The notes: generated by a model from the letters alone, not told the origin. A stretch of 64,000 nucleotides of DNA from an uncultured Roseovarius sp. (GCA_947497295.1 CANMFU010000001.1:1116001-1180000), one strand, 5' to 3'; positions 37,003-46,384 are shown, numbered from the stretch's first letter. Numbers and translations: made by a program.

Positions 37003-37899
37003 TTACGTGGCCCGAGCGTGGGTAAGCGACTGAAACGCGCTGACACCGTCCGTGATCTGTTCAATCAGCTTCAGTGCCGCATCCGACATCTTGATATGCT
37101 TGTAAAACAGGCCGATGTGAATATTGGCAAGCTTGGGAAACCCCTCTATCGGGCTGAGGATGCGCATCCCCGGTAACAGTGTTTTACTGGTCAGCGCGGT
37201 CACGCCCATCCCCGCCACGACGGCCTTTTGCAGTGCCGAGATGCCAGGGCTTTCGAACGCGACGCGCCATTCGCGCCCTTCGATATTCAGCGCATCGGTC
37301 ATCCGCTTGCGATAGAAACACCCCTCGGGGTGGGCGATGATCCGGACGGGCGTATTCGGGTCGACCCGGTAATCCGCCGCGCAAGCCCAGACCGGCGGTT
37401 CGGACCAATAGAAGGACAGGTCCGGCGCGGGCACCACATCGGTGATGCAGATCGCCATGTCCAGATCATCCACATGCAACGCCGCCAGCAGCTCGCGGCT
37501 GCGGTTGCAGCGGATATCCAGCAGAACCTGCGGATTGGCGTGGCTGAATTCGCCAATGATCTTCTGAAAGAACTCGATCGAATAATCGATTGGCAACCCG
37601 ATACTGAGGGTCCCCAGCAGCTTGGCCCGTTGCAGATTGGCCACCGCGCGATCATTGAGGCGCAAGATCTCGCGCGCATATTCCAGCAGAACCTGGCCAT
37701 CGGCCGTCAGCTCGATCTTTTTGCGGCTGTCGCCGAGCAGCTTGACGCCTGTCACTTCCTCCAGCCGCTTGATCTGCAGCGAAATCGCCGGTTGCGTCCG
37801 GCCCAAGGCCCGTCCCGTTTCGGTGAAGTTGCGCAGATCGACCACCGTCACGAAGGTGCGCAACAGGTCGGTCTGAAGGTTGGTGAAACGGCGCATCAT
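37003..37899 (-). CDS. LysR-family transcriptional regulator of the creatininase operon
   Basis: The product has 298 residues (or 297 if the second of two successive ATGs is used). The HTH is clear (LLRTFVTVVDLRNFTETGRALGRTQPAISLQIKRLEEVTG, about 9-50), followed by an effector domain. It diverges from the creatininase gene across 89 bases that contain a short inverted repeat. By position it regulates creatininase and the following transporter. Confidence 0.88.
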   Translation of the reverse strand: MMRRFTNLQTDLLRTFVTVVDLRNFTETGRALGRTQPAISLQIKRLEEVTGVKLLGDSRKKIELTADGQVLLEYAREILRLNDRAVANLQRAKLLGTLSIGLPIDYSIEFFQKIIGEFSHANPQVLLDIRCNRSRELLAALHVDDLDMAICITDVVPAPDLSFYWSEPPVWACAADYRVDPNTPVRIIAHPEGCFYRKRMTDALNIEGREWRVAFESPGISALQKAVVAGMGVTALTSKTLLPGMRILSPIEGFPKLANIHIGLFYKHIKMSDAALKLIEQITDGVSAFQSLTHARAT

Positions 37900-37900
37900 A

Positions 37901-37924
37901 AATAATCCTTATCCAAACATTATT
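37901..37924. promoter_or_regulatory. Putative LysR binding dyad
   Basis: AATAAT and ATTATT form an inverted repeat with 12 bases between, right at the LysR start and about 65 bases before the creatininase start. The placement suits LysR autoregulation and activation of the divergent operon. The arms are short and A+T-only, so this is tentative. Confidence 0.4.
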
Positions 37925-37988
37925 ACTATGAATTTCGCGCATGGCGCAAGCTGCGCTACGCTCAACAGGCTCAGCAAAAGAGGATCAC

Positions 37989-38792
37989 ATGACAAAATCC
38001 ACCGTTTTCGCCGCTGAAATGCCTTGGCCTGACTATCAGAAAAGGGTGCAGGGCGGCGACGTGCCGATTTTGATCCCGCTCGGGTCGATGGAGCAGCACG
38101 GCCACCATATGCCGATGCATGTCGACGTCCTGCTGCCCACCGAATTCGCCCGCCGCGTCGCCGGCGAGGTGGGCGCGCTGGTCGCACCGCCCTTTACCTA
38201 CGGCTACAAATCGCACCAGAAATCGGGCGGCGGAAATTTCTTTCCCGGCACGACCAGCCTCGATGGCGCCACACTGGTCAATGCGCTGAAGGACGTGGTC
38301 AAGGAATTCGTGCGCCACGGCGTTCGCAACCTGTGCATCGTCAATGGCCACTTCGAGAATTCATGGTTCATCACCGAGGCCATTGATCTGGCGCTGCGCG
38401 AATTGCGTTGGGACGGCAGAGACGATGTGACGGTCATGGTGCTGTCCTATTGGGATTTCGTCGATCAGGCCTCGATCGAAAAGCTTTATCCCAACGGCTT
38501 CCTGGGCTGGGACATCGAACATGGCGGTGTGCTGGAGACATCGTTGATGCTGCGCCTGCATCCCGATCTGGTATCGCTGAAGGACGCGGTCGAACATGCG
38601 CCGGCCACCTTCCCACCCTATGACATCTACCCGGCCAAGCCGGACTGGACCCCGGCCCCCGGCACACTGTCCTCGCCCAAGGAAGCGACAGCTGAAAAAG
38701 GTGATATACTGCTGGAGGTCTGCACCCGCGGTATCGTCGACGCCATCAACACGGAATTCCCGCGCCGCGGCGCGCAGGATGCCAAGAAATAA
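37989..38792 (+). CDS. Creatininase (creatinine amidohydrolase)
   Basis: The product has 267 residues from the ATG after AAAGAGGATC. Metal ligands match Pseudomonas creatininase almost by number: Glu35 and His37 (SMEQHGHH), Asp46, His121 and Glu123 (NGHFENS). The functional Trp174 and His178 stand in GWDIEHGG, and KSGGG and FPGTTSLDGAT are present. This is nearer to true creatinine amidohydrolase than to the mycofactocin or guanosine-related branches. It opens creatinine to creatine. A creatinase is not present nearby. The downstream ABC transporter is probably the uptake system for its substrate. Confidence 0.87.
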   Translation: MTKSTVFAAEMPWPDYQKRVQGGDVPILIPLGSMEQHGHHMPMHVDVLLPTEFARRVAGEVGALVAPPFTYGYKSHQKSGGGNFFPGTTSLDGATLVNALKDVVKEFVRHGVRNLCIVNGHFENSWFITEAIDLALRELRWDGRDDVTVMVLSYWDFVDQASIEKLYPNGFLGWDIEHGGVLETSLMLRLHPDLVSLKDAVEHAPATFPPYDIYPAKPDWTPAPGTLSSPKEATAEKGDILLEVCTRGIVDAINTEFPRRGAQDAKK

Positions 38793-38837
38793 ATCAAAAG
38801 CATGTCAAAATGCTGATTCCAACTAGGAGAAGACACC

Positions 38838-39956
38838 ATGACCAACTCGCTCATCCGGCCCACCCGCCGCAAGCTTCTGACCATGACGGCAGGCGCTGCG
38901 CTGGCGACGCCCTTCCTGTCGATCCGCGCCTCGGCGCAAACAGTGAACCTGTCGATGCTGGCATGGTACGGCCACGCCGAACCGGACATCGTGGGTGAGT
39001 TTGAAGAGGCCAACAACGTCAAGTTCACGCCGAAATACTATACCGGCGGCGACAACATGCTGGGGCTGATCGCGCAATCCCCCCCCGGCACCTATGACGT
39101 GATCCTGTCGGACGGCGAATACGTCCAGCAGCTGAACGCCGCAGGTTATATTCAGGAACTGGACCCGGCGGATTATCCGTTTGACGATTTCTACCCTGAA
39201 TTCCAGAAATTTCCCGGTCACTGGGTTGATGACAAGCTCTATTCGGTCATCACGCGCTTCGGCTTCCTCGGGGTCGCATACAATACCGAAGCCTTTACCG
39301 AGGAAGAGGCATCGACCTACGCCGTCTATTCCGACGACCGCGCCACCGGCAAGCTGGGCCATTTCGACTGGCACCTGCCGAACCTTGGGCAGATCAGCCT
39401 GTGGAATGGCAACCCGTCACCCTACGACATCGACGCCGATGCATGGCAGGGGGTGCAGGACAAGGCGATGGGCCTGCGCCCGCAGGTGGGCGGATTCTTT
39501 GACTACGGCGGAACCTTCTCGTCGCTGGAAAGCGGCCAGATGACTCTGTTCTCGGGTATCGGTGACTGGATCACCGGCGTGCTGGAGAAGAACGGCGCCA
39601 AGGTGCGCAGCGTCATTCCCGAAGAAGGCGGCCTGCAATTCACCGAATCCTTCTCGATCGGGAAAGGCACGCAGAACTACGACATGGCCAAAAAGTGGAT
39701 CCAGTACATCACGTCGGCCGAAGGTCAGGCAAAATCGGCCAACATGGCGGCCTATCCTGCGCTGATCCCCAGCGAGGCCGGCTGGAAGGTGCTGAACGAC
39801 ACGAATCTGGCAGAGGCCAAGCGCCAGAACATGGTGCTGGGCGAGCGCAACGTGATGGACATGATCCGCGAGGGCCTGATCCAGTACCGCCAGCTGCCCG
39901 TGCAGCAGGATCTGGGCGATTGGAACGATTTCTGGTCCGATTACAAGGCTTCCTGA
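38838..39956 (+). CDS. Polyamine-type ABC substrate-binding protein with Tat-like signal
   Basis: The product has 372 residues. The N-terminus RPTRRKLLTMTAGAALATP is a twin-arginine-like signal with cleavage near RASA-QT. The mature part is a spermidine/putrescine-type binding protein (Asp/Gly-rich GEYVQQLNAAGYIQELDP region). It follows creatininase by 45 bases and starts a four-gene import system. A perfect hairpin follows its stop. Likely ligand is creatinine or a related guanidino compound, by context only. Confidence 0.85.
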   Translation: MTNSLIRPTRRKLLTMTAGAALATPFLSIRASAQTVNLSMLAWYGHAEPDIVGEFEEANNVKFTPKYYTGGDNMLGLIAQSPPGTYDVILSDGEYVQQLNAAGYIQELDPADYPFDDFYPEFQKFPGHWVDDKLYSVITRFGFLGVAYNTEAFTEEEASTYAVYSDDRATGKLGHFDWHLPNLGQISLWNGNPSPYDIDADAWQGVQDKAMGLRPQVGGFFDYGGTFSSLESGQMTLFSGIGDWITGVLEKNGAKVRSVIPEEGGLQFTESFSIGKGTQNYDMAKKWIQYITSAEGQAKSANMAAYPALIPSEAGWKVLNDTNLAEAKRQNMVLGERNVMDMIREGLIQYRQLPVQQDLGDWNDFWSDYKAS

Positions 39957-39969
39957 GCCGTAATGCATT

Positions 39970-39997
39970 CCGCCGGGGCCACAATCGGCCCCGGCGG
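39970..39997 (+). promoter_or_regulatory. Intercistronic hairpin after the binding-protein gene
   Basis: A perfect 11-bp stem (CCGCCGGGGCC with GGCCCCGGCGG) and a 6-base loop lie 13 bases after the stop. There is no T run, and the permease gene follows on the same strand. It probably stabilises the upstream mRNA or causes partial termination, as proposed for the hairpin at 12615-12641. Confidence 0.6.
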
Positions 39998-40024
39998 CAC
40001 CCCCACTGATCCGGACGTGAAACA

Positions 40025-40867
40025 ATGAAACGCCCCAGCCTGTTCTCCCTTGTGCTAGCGCTGCCGCTCTTGGTCTGGCAACTGGCGTTCTTCCTTTTCC
40101 CGCTGCTCTTTCTGATCGCCATCAGCTTCTGGACGGTCAAGATGTTCCAGATGCAGCCGGACCTGAATTTCGGCAACTGGCAGCGCATCCTGACGCGCGG
40201 CGTTTTCTGGGACGCCTATCTGCGCACGATGATCCTGGCCACGTCCGCCGCCGTGCTGACCAGCGCCATCGCCTTTCCGGCCAGCTACGCGATTTCGTTC
40301 AAACTCAGCGATACTGCCAAGCGGTGGATGGTTTTTATTCTGATCATTCCGTTTTTCACCAGCTATCTGGTGCGGGTCTATTCGCTGCAGGTGTTCCTGA
40401 CCGATGCGGGCATCATCAATGCGGCGCTGGGCTATATCGGCCTTGGACCGCTTCCGCTGCTCAACAACACATTCGGCACGCTCGTCGGCATGATGACGCT
40501 CTGCCTGCCGCTGGTGATCCTCTTGCAGACCTTCAGTCTGAATTTCGTCAACCGCGACCTGATCGAAGCGGCCCATAACCTGCGTTGCGGGCGGCTGCGC
40601 ACGGTCTTTGCGGTGGTGGTGCCGTCGGCAAAGGTGGGGCTGGTGGTCGCGGCGCTGTTCGCCTTCATCCTGTCATTCGGTGACTTTGTCAGCCCTCTCT
40701 ACCTTGGCGGTGGCAACCCGCCGACGCTGTCGATCATGATCACCGACATCACTAAATCGGGCCAGCAATGGCCGCGTGCTGCGGTGGTCGCGATCATGAT
40801 GATCGGCACGCTGATGACCGTGGCCTTTGCCGCCATCACCTACGCCTACAAGGAGCGCGGTAAATAA
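40025..40867 (+). CDS. ABC transporter permease, PotB-like
   Basis: The product has 280 residues with six predicted helices. The coupling loop LIEAAHNLRCGRLRTVFAVVVPSAKVGL is of the PotB type. Its TAA overlaps the next permease ATG by one base. It partners with the PotC-like protein to form the channel. Confidence 0.9.
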   Translation: MKRPSLFSLVLALPLLVWQLAFFLFPLLFLIAISFWTVKMFQMQPDLNFGNWQRILTRGVFWDAYLRTMILATSAAVLTSAIAFPASYAISFKLSDTAKRWMVFILIIPFFTSYLVRVYSLQVFLTDAGIINAALGYIGLGPLPLLNNTFGTLVGMMTLCLPLVILLQTFSLNFVNRDLIEAAHNLRCGRLRTVFAVVVPSAKVGLVVAALFAFILSFGDFVSPLYLGGGNPPTLSIMITDITKSGQQWPRAAVVAIMMIGTLMTVAFAAITYAYKERGK

Positions 40868-41664
40868 TGGGCAACGAAAGCAAAATCATCAACGGCTGGC
40901 TGATGCTGCATATCGCGCTGTGCCTGATCTTCATCTTTGCGCCCATCGCCGGCAGCTTTGTCTTCTCGCTCAATTCCGACCGCTTCCCGTCGCTGCCCTT
41001 GGGGGAGTTCTCTCTGGAATGGTATCGCGCCATCTGGGAGGATCCGCTGGTCTGGTCGGGCTTTGGCAATACGGTGGTCGTGGGCCTGACGGTGGCCGTG
41101 ATCGCCACCACCCTCGGCTTTGGCGGCGCCTATACCGATTTTCGCTATAACTTTTTCGGCAAATCCTTCTACCTCGCGCTCGCGCTGCTGCCGCCGACGA
41201 TCCCGGTCGTGATCATGGGCCTTGCGATGCTGGCCTTCCTGTCGCGCATCAACCTGTCGGGCAGCACGATATCGGTGATCATCGCCCATGGCGTGATGTG
41301 CAGCCCCTTCGCCATGGCCATCATCCGCCTGCGCCTGTCGCAGATGGACCCGGACCTTGAGGCGGCATCGTGGAACCTTGGCGGCAACGAGTGGGCGACG
41401 CTGCGCCACGTCATCATCCCCTTTACCAAGCCTGCGATCTTTGCCGCGCTGTTCATCACCATGGCCGTGTCCTTCGATGAATTCGCCGTCGCATGGTTCG
41501 TCTCGGGCCTGAACGAGACGCTACCCGTGAAGATCCTCGGCTTCTTGCAGGGCCAGGTCAGTCCGCGCATCAACGCCATCGGCTCGCTCGCCTTCCTAAG
41601 CTCGATCACGTTGATCGTCCTGGCCCAGCTGCTGCTGCGCAACCCCGAAGCAGGAAAGAAATAG
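40867..41664 (+). CDS. ABC transporter permease, PotC-like
   Basis: The product has 265 residues with six helices. Its coupling loop is LEAASWNLGGNEWATLRHVIIP, typical of PotC. It directly follows the PotB-like gene and precedes the ATPase gene by two bases. Confidence 0.9.
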   Translation: MGNESKIINGWLMLHIALCLIFIFAPIAGSFVFSLNSDRFPSLPLGEFSLEWYRAIWEDPLVWSGFGNTVVVGLTVAVIATTLGFGGAYTDFRYNFFGKSFYLALALLPPTIPVVIMGLAMLAFLSRINLSGSTISVIIAHGVMCSPFAMAIIRLRLSQMDPDLEAASWNLGGNEWATLRHVIIPFTKPAIFAALFITMAVSFDEFAVAWFVSGLNETLPVKILGFLQGQVSPRINAIGSLAFLSSITLIVLAQLLLRNPEAGKK

Positions 41665-41666
41665 AA

Positions 41667-42767
41667 ATGGACGGTTCCATGACATCGAACGCCATCGTTA
41701 AATTCGACAATGTGGTCAAGAAATTCGGTGACTTTGTCGCCGTCGAACGGGCCGATTTCGAGATCGCACAGGGCGAATTTCTGGCGATCATGGGCTCGTC
41801 CGGTTGCGGCAAGACCACAACCCTGAGGATGCTGGCCGGCCTCGAAGATCCCACCAGCGGCAACATCTACCTTGACGGCGAGCGGGTGAATGGCCGCGCC
41901 ACATGGGACCGCGATACGCCGATGGTCTGGCAGAGCCTTGCGCTGTTTCCGTTCCTGACGGTGCAGGAAAACGTCGAATTTTCGCTGAAGATGCGCGGCG
42001 TGGGCAAGGCCGAACGCAGCCAGCGGGCGCGCAAATGGCTGGACAAGATGCAGATTACCGAATTTGCCGACCGCAACATCGCCCAGCTGTCCGGCGGCCA
42101 GCGCCAGCGTGTTGCACTCGCCCGCGCGCTGGTGACCGAACCAAAGATCCTGCTGCTGGACGAGCCGCTGTCAGCGCTCGATGCGCATCTCAAGGTTCGG
42201 ATGCAGGCAGTACTATCGAACCTGCAAAAGGATCTGGGCATCACCTTTGTCTACGTCACCCATTCGATGTCCGAGGCTTTTTCCATGGCCGACCGCGTGG
42301 TCATCATGAGCCGCGGCCAGATTGAGCAGATCGGCACGCCCGAAGAAATCTACCGCCAGCCGCATAACCGCTTTGTCGCGGAATTCCTTGGCTCGGCCAA
42401 TATCTTTGACGCTGTTGTCGAAGGGAAGGCCGAAGGTGGCTGGGCCGTCAAACACGAGGGCGGCAGCACCGTGATCCCGATGGCCGAATTGGAAAACGCA
42501 AAGCCGGGCGACAAGATCACCTTTATTGTCAGCGCCGAAAACATGCAGCTTAGCATGCCAGCCGCCGACCATGATGGGATCGAAGCGACCGTAGTTGGTG
42601 ACGAATTCGTCGGCGGAACGGCCATGATCTTTCTTGAAACTTCGACGGGCCAAGAGATCAAGGTGCAGAAATCCCATGACGAGCTGAGCACCCTGAACCG
42701 CAAGCCGGGATCAAAGCTGATCGTGAACTGGACCTCCGAGAACTGCCACGTTCTTCCGGGCGAGTAA
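41667..42767 (+). CDS. ABC transporter ATP-binding protein, PotA-like
   Basis: The product has 366 residues from the ATG after the PotC-like stop. Walker A GSSGCGKTT, signature LSGGQRQRVALARAL and Walker B ILLLDEPLSALD are intact, followed by a C-terminal TOBE-type domain (about 285-366) as in PotA. It completes the importer that starts at 38838. Confidence 0.92.
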   Translation: MDGSMTSNAIVKFDNVVKKFGDFVAVERADFEIAQGEFLAIMGSSGCGKTTTLRMLAGLEDPTSGNIYLDGERVNGRATWDRDTPMVWQSLALFPFLTVQENVEFSLKMRGVGKAERSQRARKWLDKMQITEFADRNIAQLSGGQRQRVALARALVTEPKILLLDEPLSALDAHLKVRMQAVLSNLQKDLGITFVYVTHSMSEAFSMADRVVIMSRGQIEQIGTPEEIYRQPHNRFVAEFLGSANIFDAVVEGKAEGGWAVKHEGGSTVIPMAELENAKPGDKITFIVSAENMQLSMPAADHDGIEATVVGDEFVGGTAMIFLETSTGQEIKVQKSHDELSTLNRKPGSKLIVNWTSENCHVLPGE

Positions 42768-42781
42768 TACCTGTCGCAATA

Positions 42782-42820
42782 ACAGCGGCGACCGGTAATC
42801 AATATGCCGGGCGCCGCTGT
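42782..42820 (+). terminator. Hairpin after the ABC operon, possible terminator
   Basis: ACAGCGGCG pairs with CGCCGCTGT and an inner CCGG pairs with CCGG, giving a 13-bp interrupted stem with an 11-base loop. It starts 15 bases after the ATPase stop. No T tract follows, so it may be a 3' mRNA stabiliser or factor-dependent end rather than a classical terminator. Confidence 0.4.
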
Positions 42821-42849
42821 CTGCTGCGCACCGCAGGCACCGGCGGCTG

Positions 42850-43269
42850 TCATGCGTGATCGCCGATGATTAGCTCGTCAACTTCACGCAGATGGGCCTC
42901 GAAGAATTCCGTGAAGGTCGCGGCCAGCGGGGGCAGCATCGTTACGCCGTCGCGTGACCGGGCGAGCGAAATCCGAGACTCTCCGTCGTTGGTGATGCTT
43001 CCGCGTTTAGGCAGTCAGACGGCACCCGTAATCTCTCTGGTGACCTGATCGAAATACTGCATCACGGGGGCCAAACCGCGCCGCTAACACCGCCCCTGCA
43101 TGTCAGAGCCACCCACCGCCACGTTGTACGCACAAAATCAGCTGGTCCAGCGCGGCCCCCAGCTTGGCAGTAATGCGGGGATCACTTATAGCCTGCGCGC
43201 GGCGGCGGCGGCAACGCTGCTCAGTTCGGCGCCCCTCATAAAAACCCGGCTCGGTTTGATATCTTGCAT
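42850..43269 (-). pseudogene. LysR regulator remnant (N- and C-terminal pieces, centre deleted)
   Basis: From 43269 the minus strand reads MQDIKPSRVFMRGAELSSVA then AAAARRL-stop, matching the start of a LysR HTH. In a shifted frame ITAKLGAALDQL continues the recognition helix. Nearer 42850, RSRDGVTMLPPLAATFTEFF resembles a LysR C-terminus, interrupted by another stop. Only about 140 of the usual 300 codons remain. It diverges from the broken dioxygenase gene, as an mhq-type regulator would. Confidence 0.6.
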
Positions 43270-43377
43270 GTTTATTATTGCGATACCGACAACAAAAAAT
43301 GCAAGAAAACGCCCATTACAAGCAATAGACAATTGCCCTATCTTGGTCGCAACGCTCAGACGATTTGAAAGGCAAAC

Positions 43378-44310
43378 ATGATCAAAGAAATCTAAGGCCT
43401 GCATCACGTCACATCCATGGCTGGCGACGCCGCAGAAAACAACGCGTTCTTCACGCAGACGCTGGGTCTGCGGCGCATCAGGAAAACCGTCAACTTCGAC
43501 GCGCCGGACCTCTATCATCTGTATTATGGCGATGAGGTCGGCACGCCTGGATCTGTCATGACATATTTCCCCTTTGGCCACATCCCCAAGGGGCGCCGCG
43601 GCACGGGCGAGGTGGGCACCACCGAATTTTCCGTGCCCAAAGGTGCGCTGCGCTTCTGGAAGGAGCGGCTTGGAAGTTATGCCGTGGCCGGTCTGAGCGA
43701 AGATAGCTTTCTGGGTGAAAACCTGCTGCACTTTGACGGCCCGGATGGCGATGGCTTTGCGCTGGTTGAAAGCGCGGGACGTGGCCGCACGCCCTGAACC
43801 GACACAGACGCTCCCGAAGAGGCCGGCATTCTGGGGTTCCATGGTGCGCGTTTAACGCTGCGGGATTCGGCGGCAACGGGCGAGTTGCTGACCTTCATGG
43901 GCTACCAGAAGGAAGAGACTGCGGGCAACGTCACCCGCTACCGCGTTGCGCGCGGTAACGCCGCCGACACGGTCGATCTGTAGGAACTGAGCAGTGGCCG
44001 CACTGCCAGTCAAAGTGCCGGATCGGTCCACCATATCGCGTTTTCAGTTGAAATCCGTGCGGCGCAAGTGGAGGTGCGCAAGGCATTGATGGATACCGGA
44101 TATCAGGTGACCCCTGTCATTGATCGCGACTATTTCTTGGCGATTTATTTCCGTAGCCCCGGCGACGTGCTGTTCGAGGTTGCCACCAACGAGCCGGGCT
44201 TTGACCGCGACCAAGATACCGCGCATTTGGGCGATTCCCTGAAACTGCCCACCCGGTACGAGCCGCACCGCGCCCGGATCGAAAGCATGCTGCCCCCGAT
44301 CGAAGCATAA
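43378..44310 (+). pseudogene. Ring-cleaving dioxygenase gene (mhqO type) with three in-frame stops
   Basis: One frame runs from MIKEI at 43378 to TAA at 44308, 310 sense-equivalent positions, the normal length of this two-VOC-domain family. Family sequence is obvious (GLHHVTSMAGDA, KTVNFDAPDLYHLYYGDEVG, TPGSVMTYFPFGHIP, SVHHIAFSV, PGDVLFEVATNEPGF). Three stops break it: TAA at 43393, TGA at 43795 and TAG at 43981. No frameshift is present. The metal-binding His of the N-terminal motif is intact. It is inactive as written unless all three stops are read through. Confidence 0.88.
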
Positions 44311-44320
44311 GAAGATCGCC

Positions 44321-44912
44321 ATGTCACTGACGACCTATCACACATTGCCCAAGGTTCCGGCAGAGGGCGCGCCGCTGATCTTTGCCCTTCACGGCACCGG
44401 CCGCGACGAAAACCGGTTCTTTTGATCTGGCGCAGCAGCGTGTCCCAGGCGCCGGCGTCGTTTCGCCCCGCGGGGATGTGTCCAAAATGGCGGCGGAGCG
44501 TTTTTTCCAGCGCACCGGCGAAGGCGCATGCGATATGAACGACCGCGCCCTCCGCACCAGTGCGATGGCGAATTTTGTAGCGGCCCACAAGGCGCAGATC
44601 CCTGGCGCGCCGGTCAATGGTTTTGGCTATTCCAACGGAGCAAACATCCTTGCCTCTGTCGCAATGGCACAGCCCGATCTGTTCGATCTGGTCGGATTGC
44701 TGCATCCTCTGATCCCGTGGGCGGCGGCAGCCATCCCTGCCCTTGCAGGCAAGCGCATTCTGATAAGCGCGGGAAAACAAGACCCAATCTGTCCATGGCC
44801 GCTGAGCCAACAGCTGATCGACTGGTTTACATCGCAGGGCGCGCAATTATCTATCGAAGTCCATGACGGCGGACACGAATTGCGCCAGCCCGAGGATATT
44901 CTGACCTATGTA
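44321..44912 (+). pseudogene. Alpha/beta hydrolase gene (mhqD / carboxylesterase type), frameshifted
   Basis: The start MSLTTYHTLPKVPAEG and ALHGTGRDENRFF read to a TGA at 44423. Removing one T from the TTTT run at 44420-44423 restores the frame into DLAQQRVPGAG, the nucleophile motif GFGYSNGAN, the Asp region GKQDPICPWP and the His in HDGGHE. All triad elements are therefore recognisable. The sequence stops being family-like after EDILTYV and runs into a pirin fragment. It lies ten bases after the dioxygenase remnant, the usual mhqO-mhqD order. Confidence 0.8.
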
Positions 44913-44950
44913 CCAGTGGCGAGCTGCGGCATGACGACGGTCAGGGCAAC

Positions 44951-45410
44951 GTATCGCTTATCTAGCGGAGAAGCACGGCTGATGTCCGCAGGCACCGGGG
45001 CCATCCATTCTGAACGCAATGCGTCAGACAGCCAGACGGCGCAGCTGTTGCAGATTTAGCTGATCCCGGATCAGCCGGGCGGCACGCCAGCTTGTGCCCA
45101 GAAGACTATGCCGCAAAGCGGTGATGTGTTGCTGGCAGGCCCGGCAGGATCGGGCGCGATCCTGAACCGCAGATCCAATACGACCGTTCGGCTGATCCGC
45201 GCGACCGAAGTCGACACCACGGCCCTTGCAAACCCCGACACGCTGCGCTTCGTGCATCTGACTGACGGGCTGTCCCATGTCGAAGGCGAACGTGTCAGCG
45301 CAGGGGGTGGTTTGCAAACCCCGGCGGGCGCGGTCACATCATTCGATTGGGCAACGGACGGAGCAGCGCTGCTGTTTACCATGCCAGGCAGGCGGGCACA
45401 GGTGCAATGA
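44951..45410 (+). pseudogene. Pirin (YhhW type) remnant, 5' part missing
   Basis: The frame reads RLSSGEARLMSAGTGAIHSE and NASDSQTAQLLQI, then a TAG at 45057 where pirins have Trp, then LIPDQPGG and PACAQKTM. It ends with DTLRFVHLTDGLSHVEGERVS and a GLQTPAGAVTSFDWATDG cupin strand set. The central His/Glu (IHSE) of pirin metal binding survives. About 80 N-terminal residues are absent and the fragment is fused in frame to the decayed hydrolase tail, indicating a deletion. Confidence 0.65.
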
Positions 45411-45491
45411 TCGCTGTGACTGGCTTTCTTCTCAATTTGTGCGCTCGAGCCGCCTGCGCATATGCGCGAAGACACTACGAGGATCTGGCCT

Positions 45492-46384
45492 GTGTCATCC
45501 ATCGATAAATCCAGCCCTGGCGGCGCGTTCTCTCCCTTCGCCCACTCGGCGTTTTCGCTATTGTGGGCGGCAACGCCGATCTGGAACATCGGGACATGGA
45601 TGCACGAAATCGGCACCGGCATGGCGGGCGATTGTTCTCAGCCTTGTGCCACGCGATGAACCCAAGCCAGCAATTGCGCTGAATTCCATGGGCATCGACA
45701 TCAGCCGCGCCAGTGGCCCTGTCGTCGCCGGTGTGCTGATCGCCAGCGTGGGCCTTGCTGCGCCGTTTGTCTTGAATGCAGCAAGCTATATCGTAATCCT
45801 TGCCGCCCTTTCGCTGTGGCGTCCTGCCGCCATTCCGGCGCGCGAAAGTCATAGCAGCCTGCTGTCCGAGATGGGAACCGGCCTGCGCCATGTGCGCCAC
45901 AACCTCGCCATGCTGGCCACCGCAATCCGCGCGTGCGCTGCCGGACTGTGTGCGCGCGCGGGCTTGCCGTATGTCTGATGGTGTTTTTTGGCTCCATGTC
46001 GCTGGGCTCGGTCGTCTGGGGACAGGTCGCGACGCTCCGGTCGATCACGGCGGCATTGATGAGCGCGGCATTGGGGCGGCTATTTGGCCCGCTGGCGACA
46101 CACCGATTTGCTATTGAGCACGGCGAGACGATGAATTCGGGCCCTGCCGCCGCATGGCCGCAAGCGCCTGCATTGACCAATGGCCAAAGCAGTGACCGCG
46201 CCGCCATGGTTACGGTGAAATACAGGATCGATCCGTCCGACCAATACGCCTTCTTCGCGCCTTTGCGGGATTTTTCAAAGCAACGGATGCGCGATGGTGC
46301 AACGCGGTGGGACATCACCCAAAGCGTCGAGACACCGGAAATCGGAATCGAGGCCTTTCATCCGCCCAGTCGGGCCGCGCATCA
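45492..46384 (+). pseudogene. MFS_3-family exporter remnant (frameshifts and deletions)
   Basis: Pieces in different frames follow the order of an MFS_3 (EntS-like, PF05977) transporter. They are a GTG-started N-terminus FSPFAHSAFSLLWAA then WNIGTWMHEIGTG, a central RDEPKPAIALNSMGIDISRA then SGPVVAGVLIASVGLAAPFV, a later FFGSMSLGSVVWG, and the C-terminal soluble tail KYRIDPSDQYAFF with MRDGATRWDI. Together they cover only about half of the usual 500-plus residues, so large internal deletions have occurred. Confidence 0.7.

Noticed and set aside
43378..44310. Stop-codon recoding (Sec, Pyl or suppressor) in the dioxygenase gene
   Set aside because: All three different stop codons occur in one gene and the neighbours carry frameshifts and deletions, so decay is the simpler explanation.
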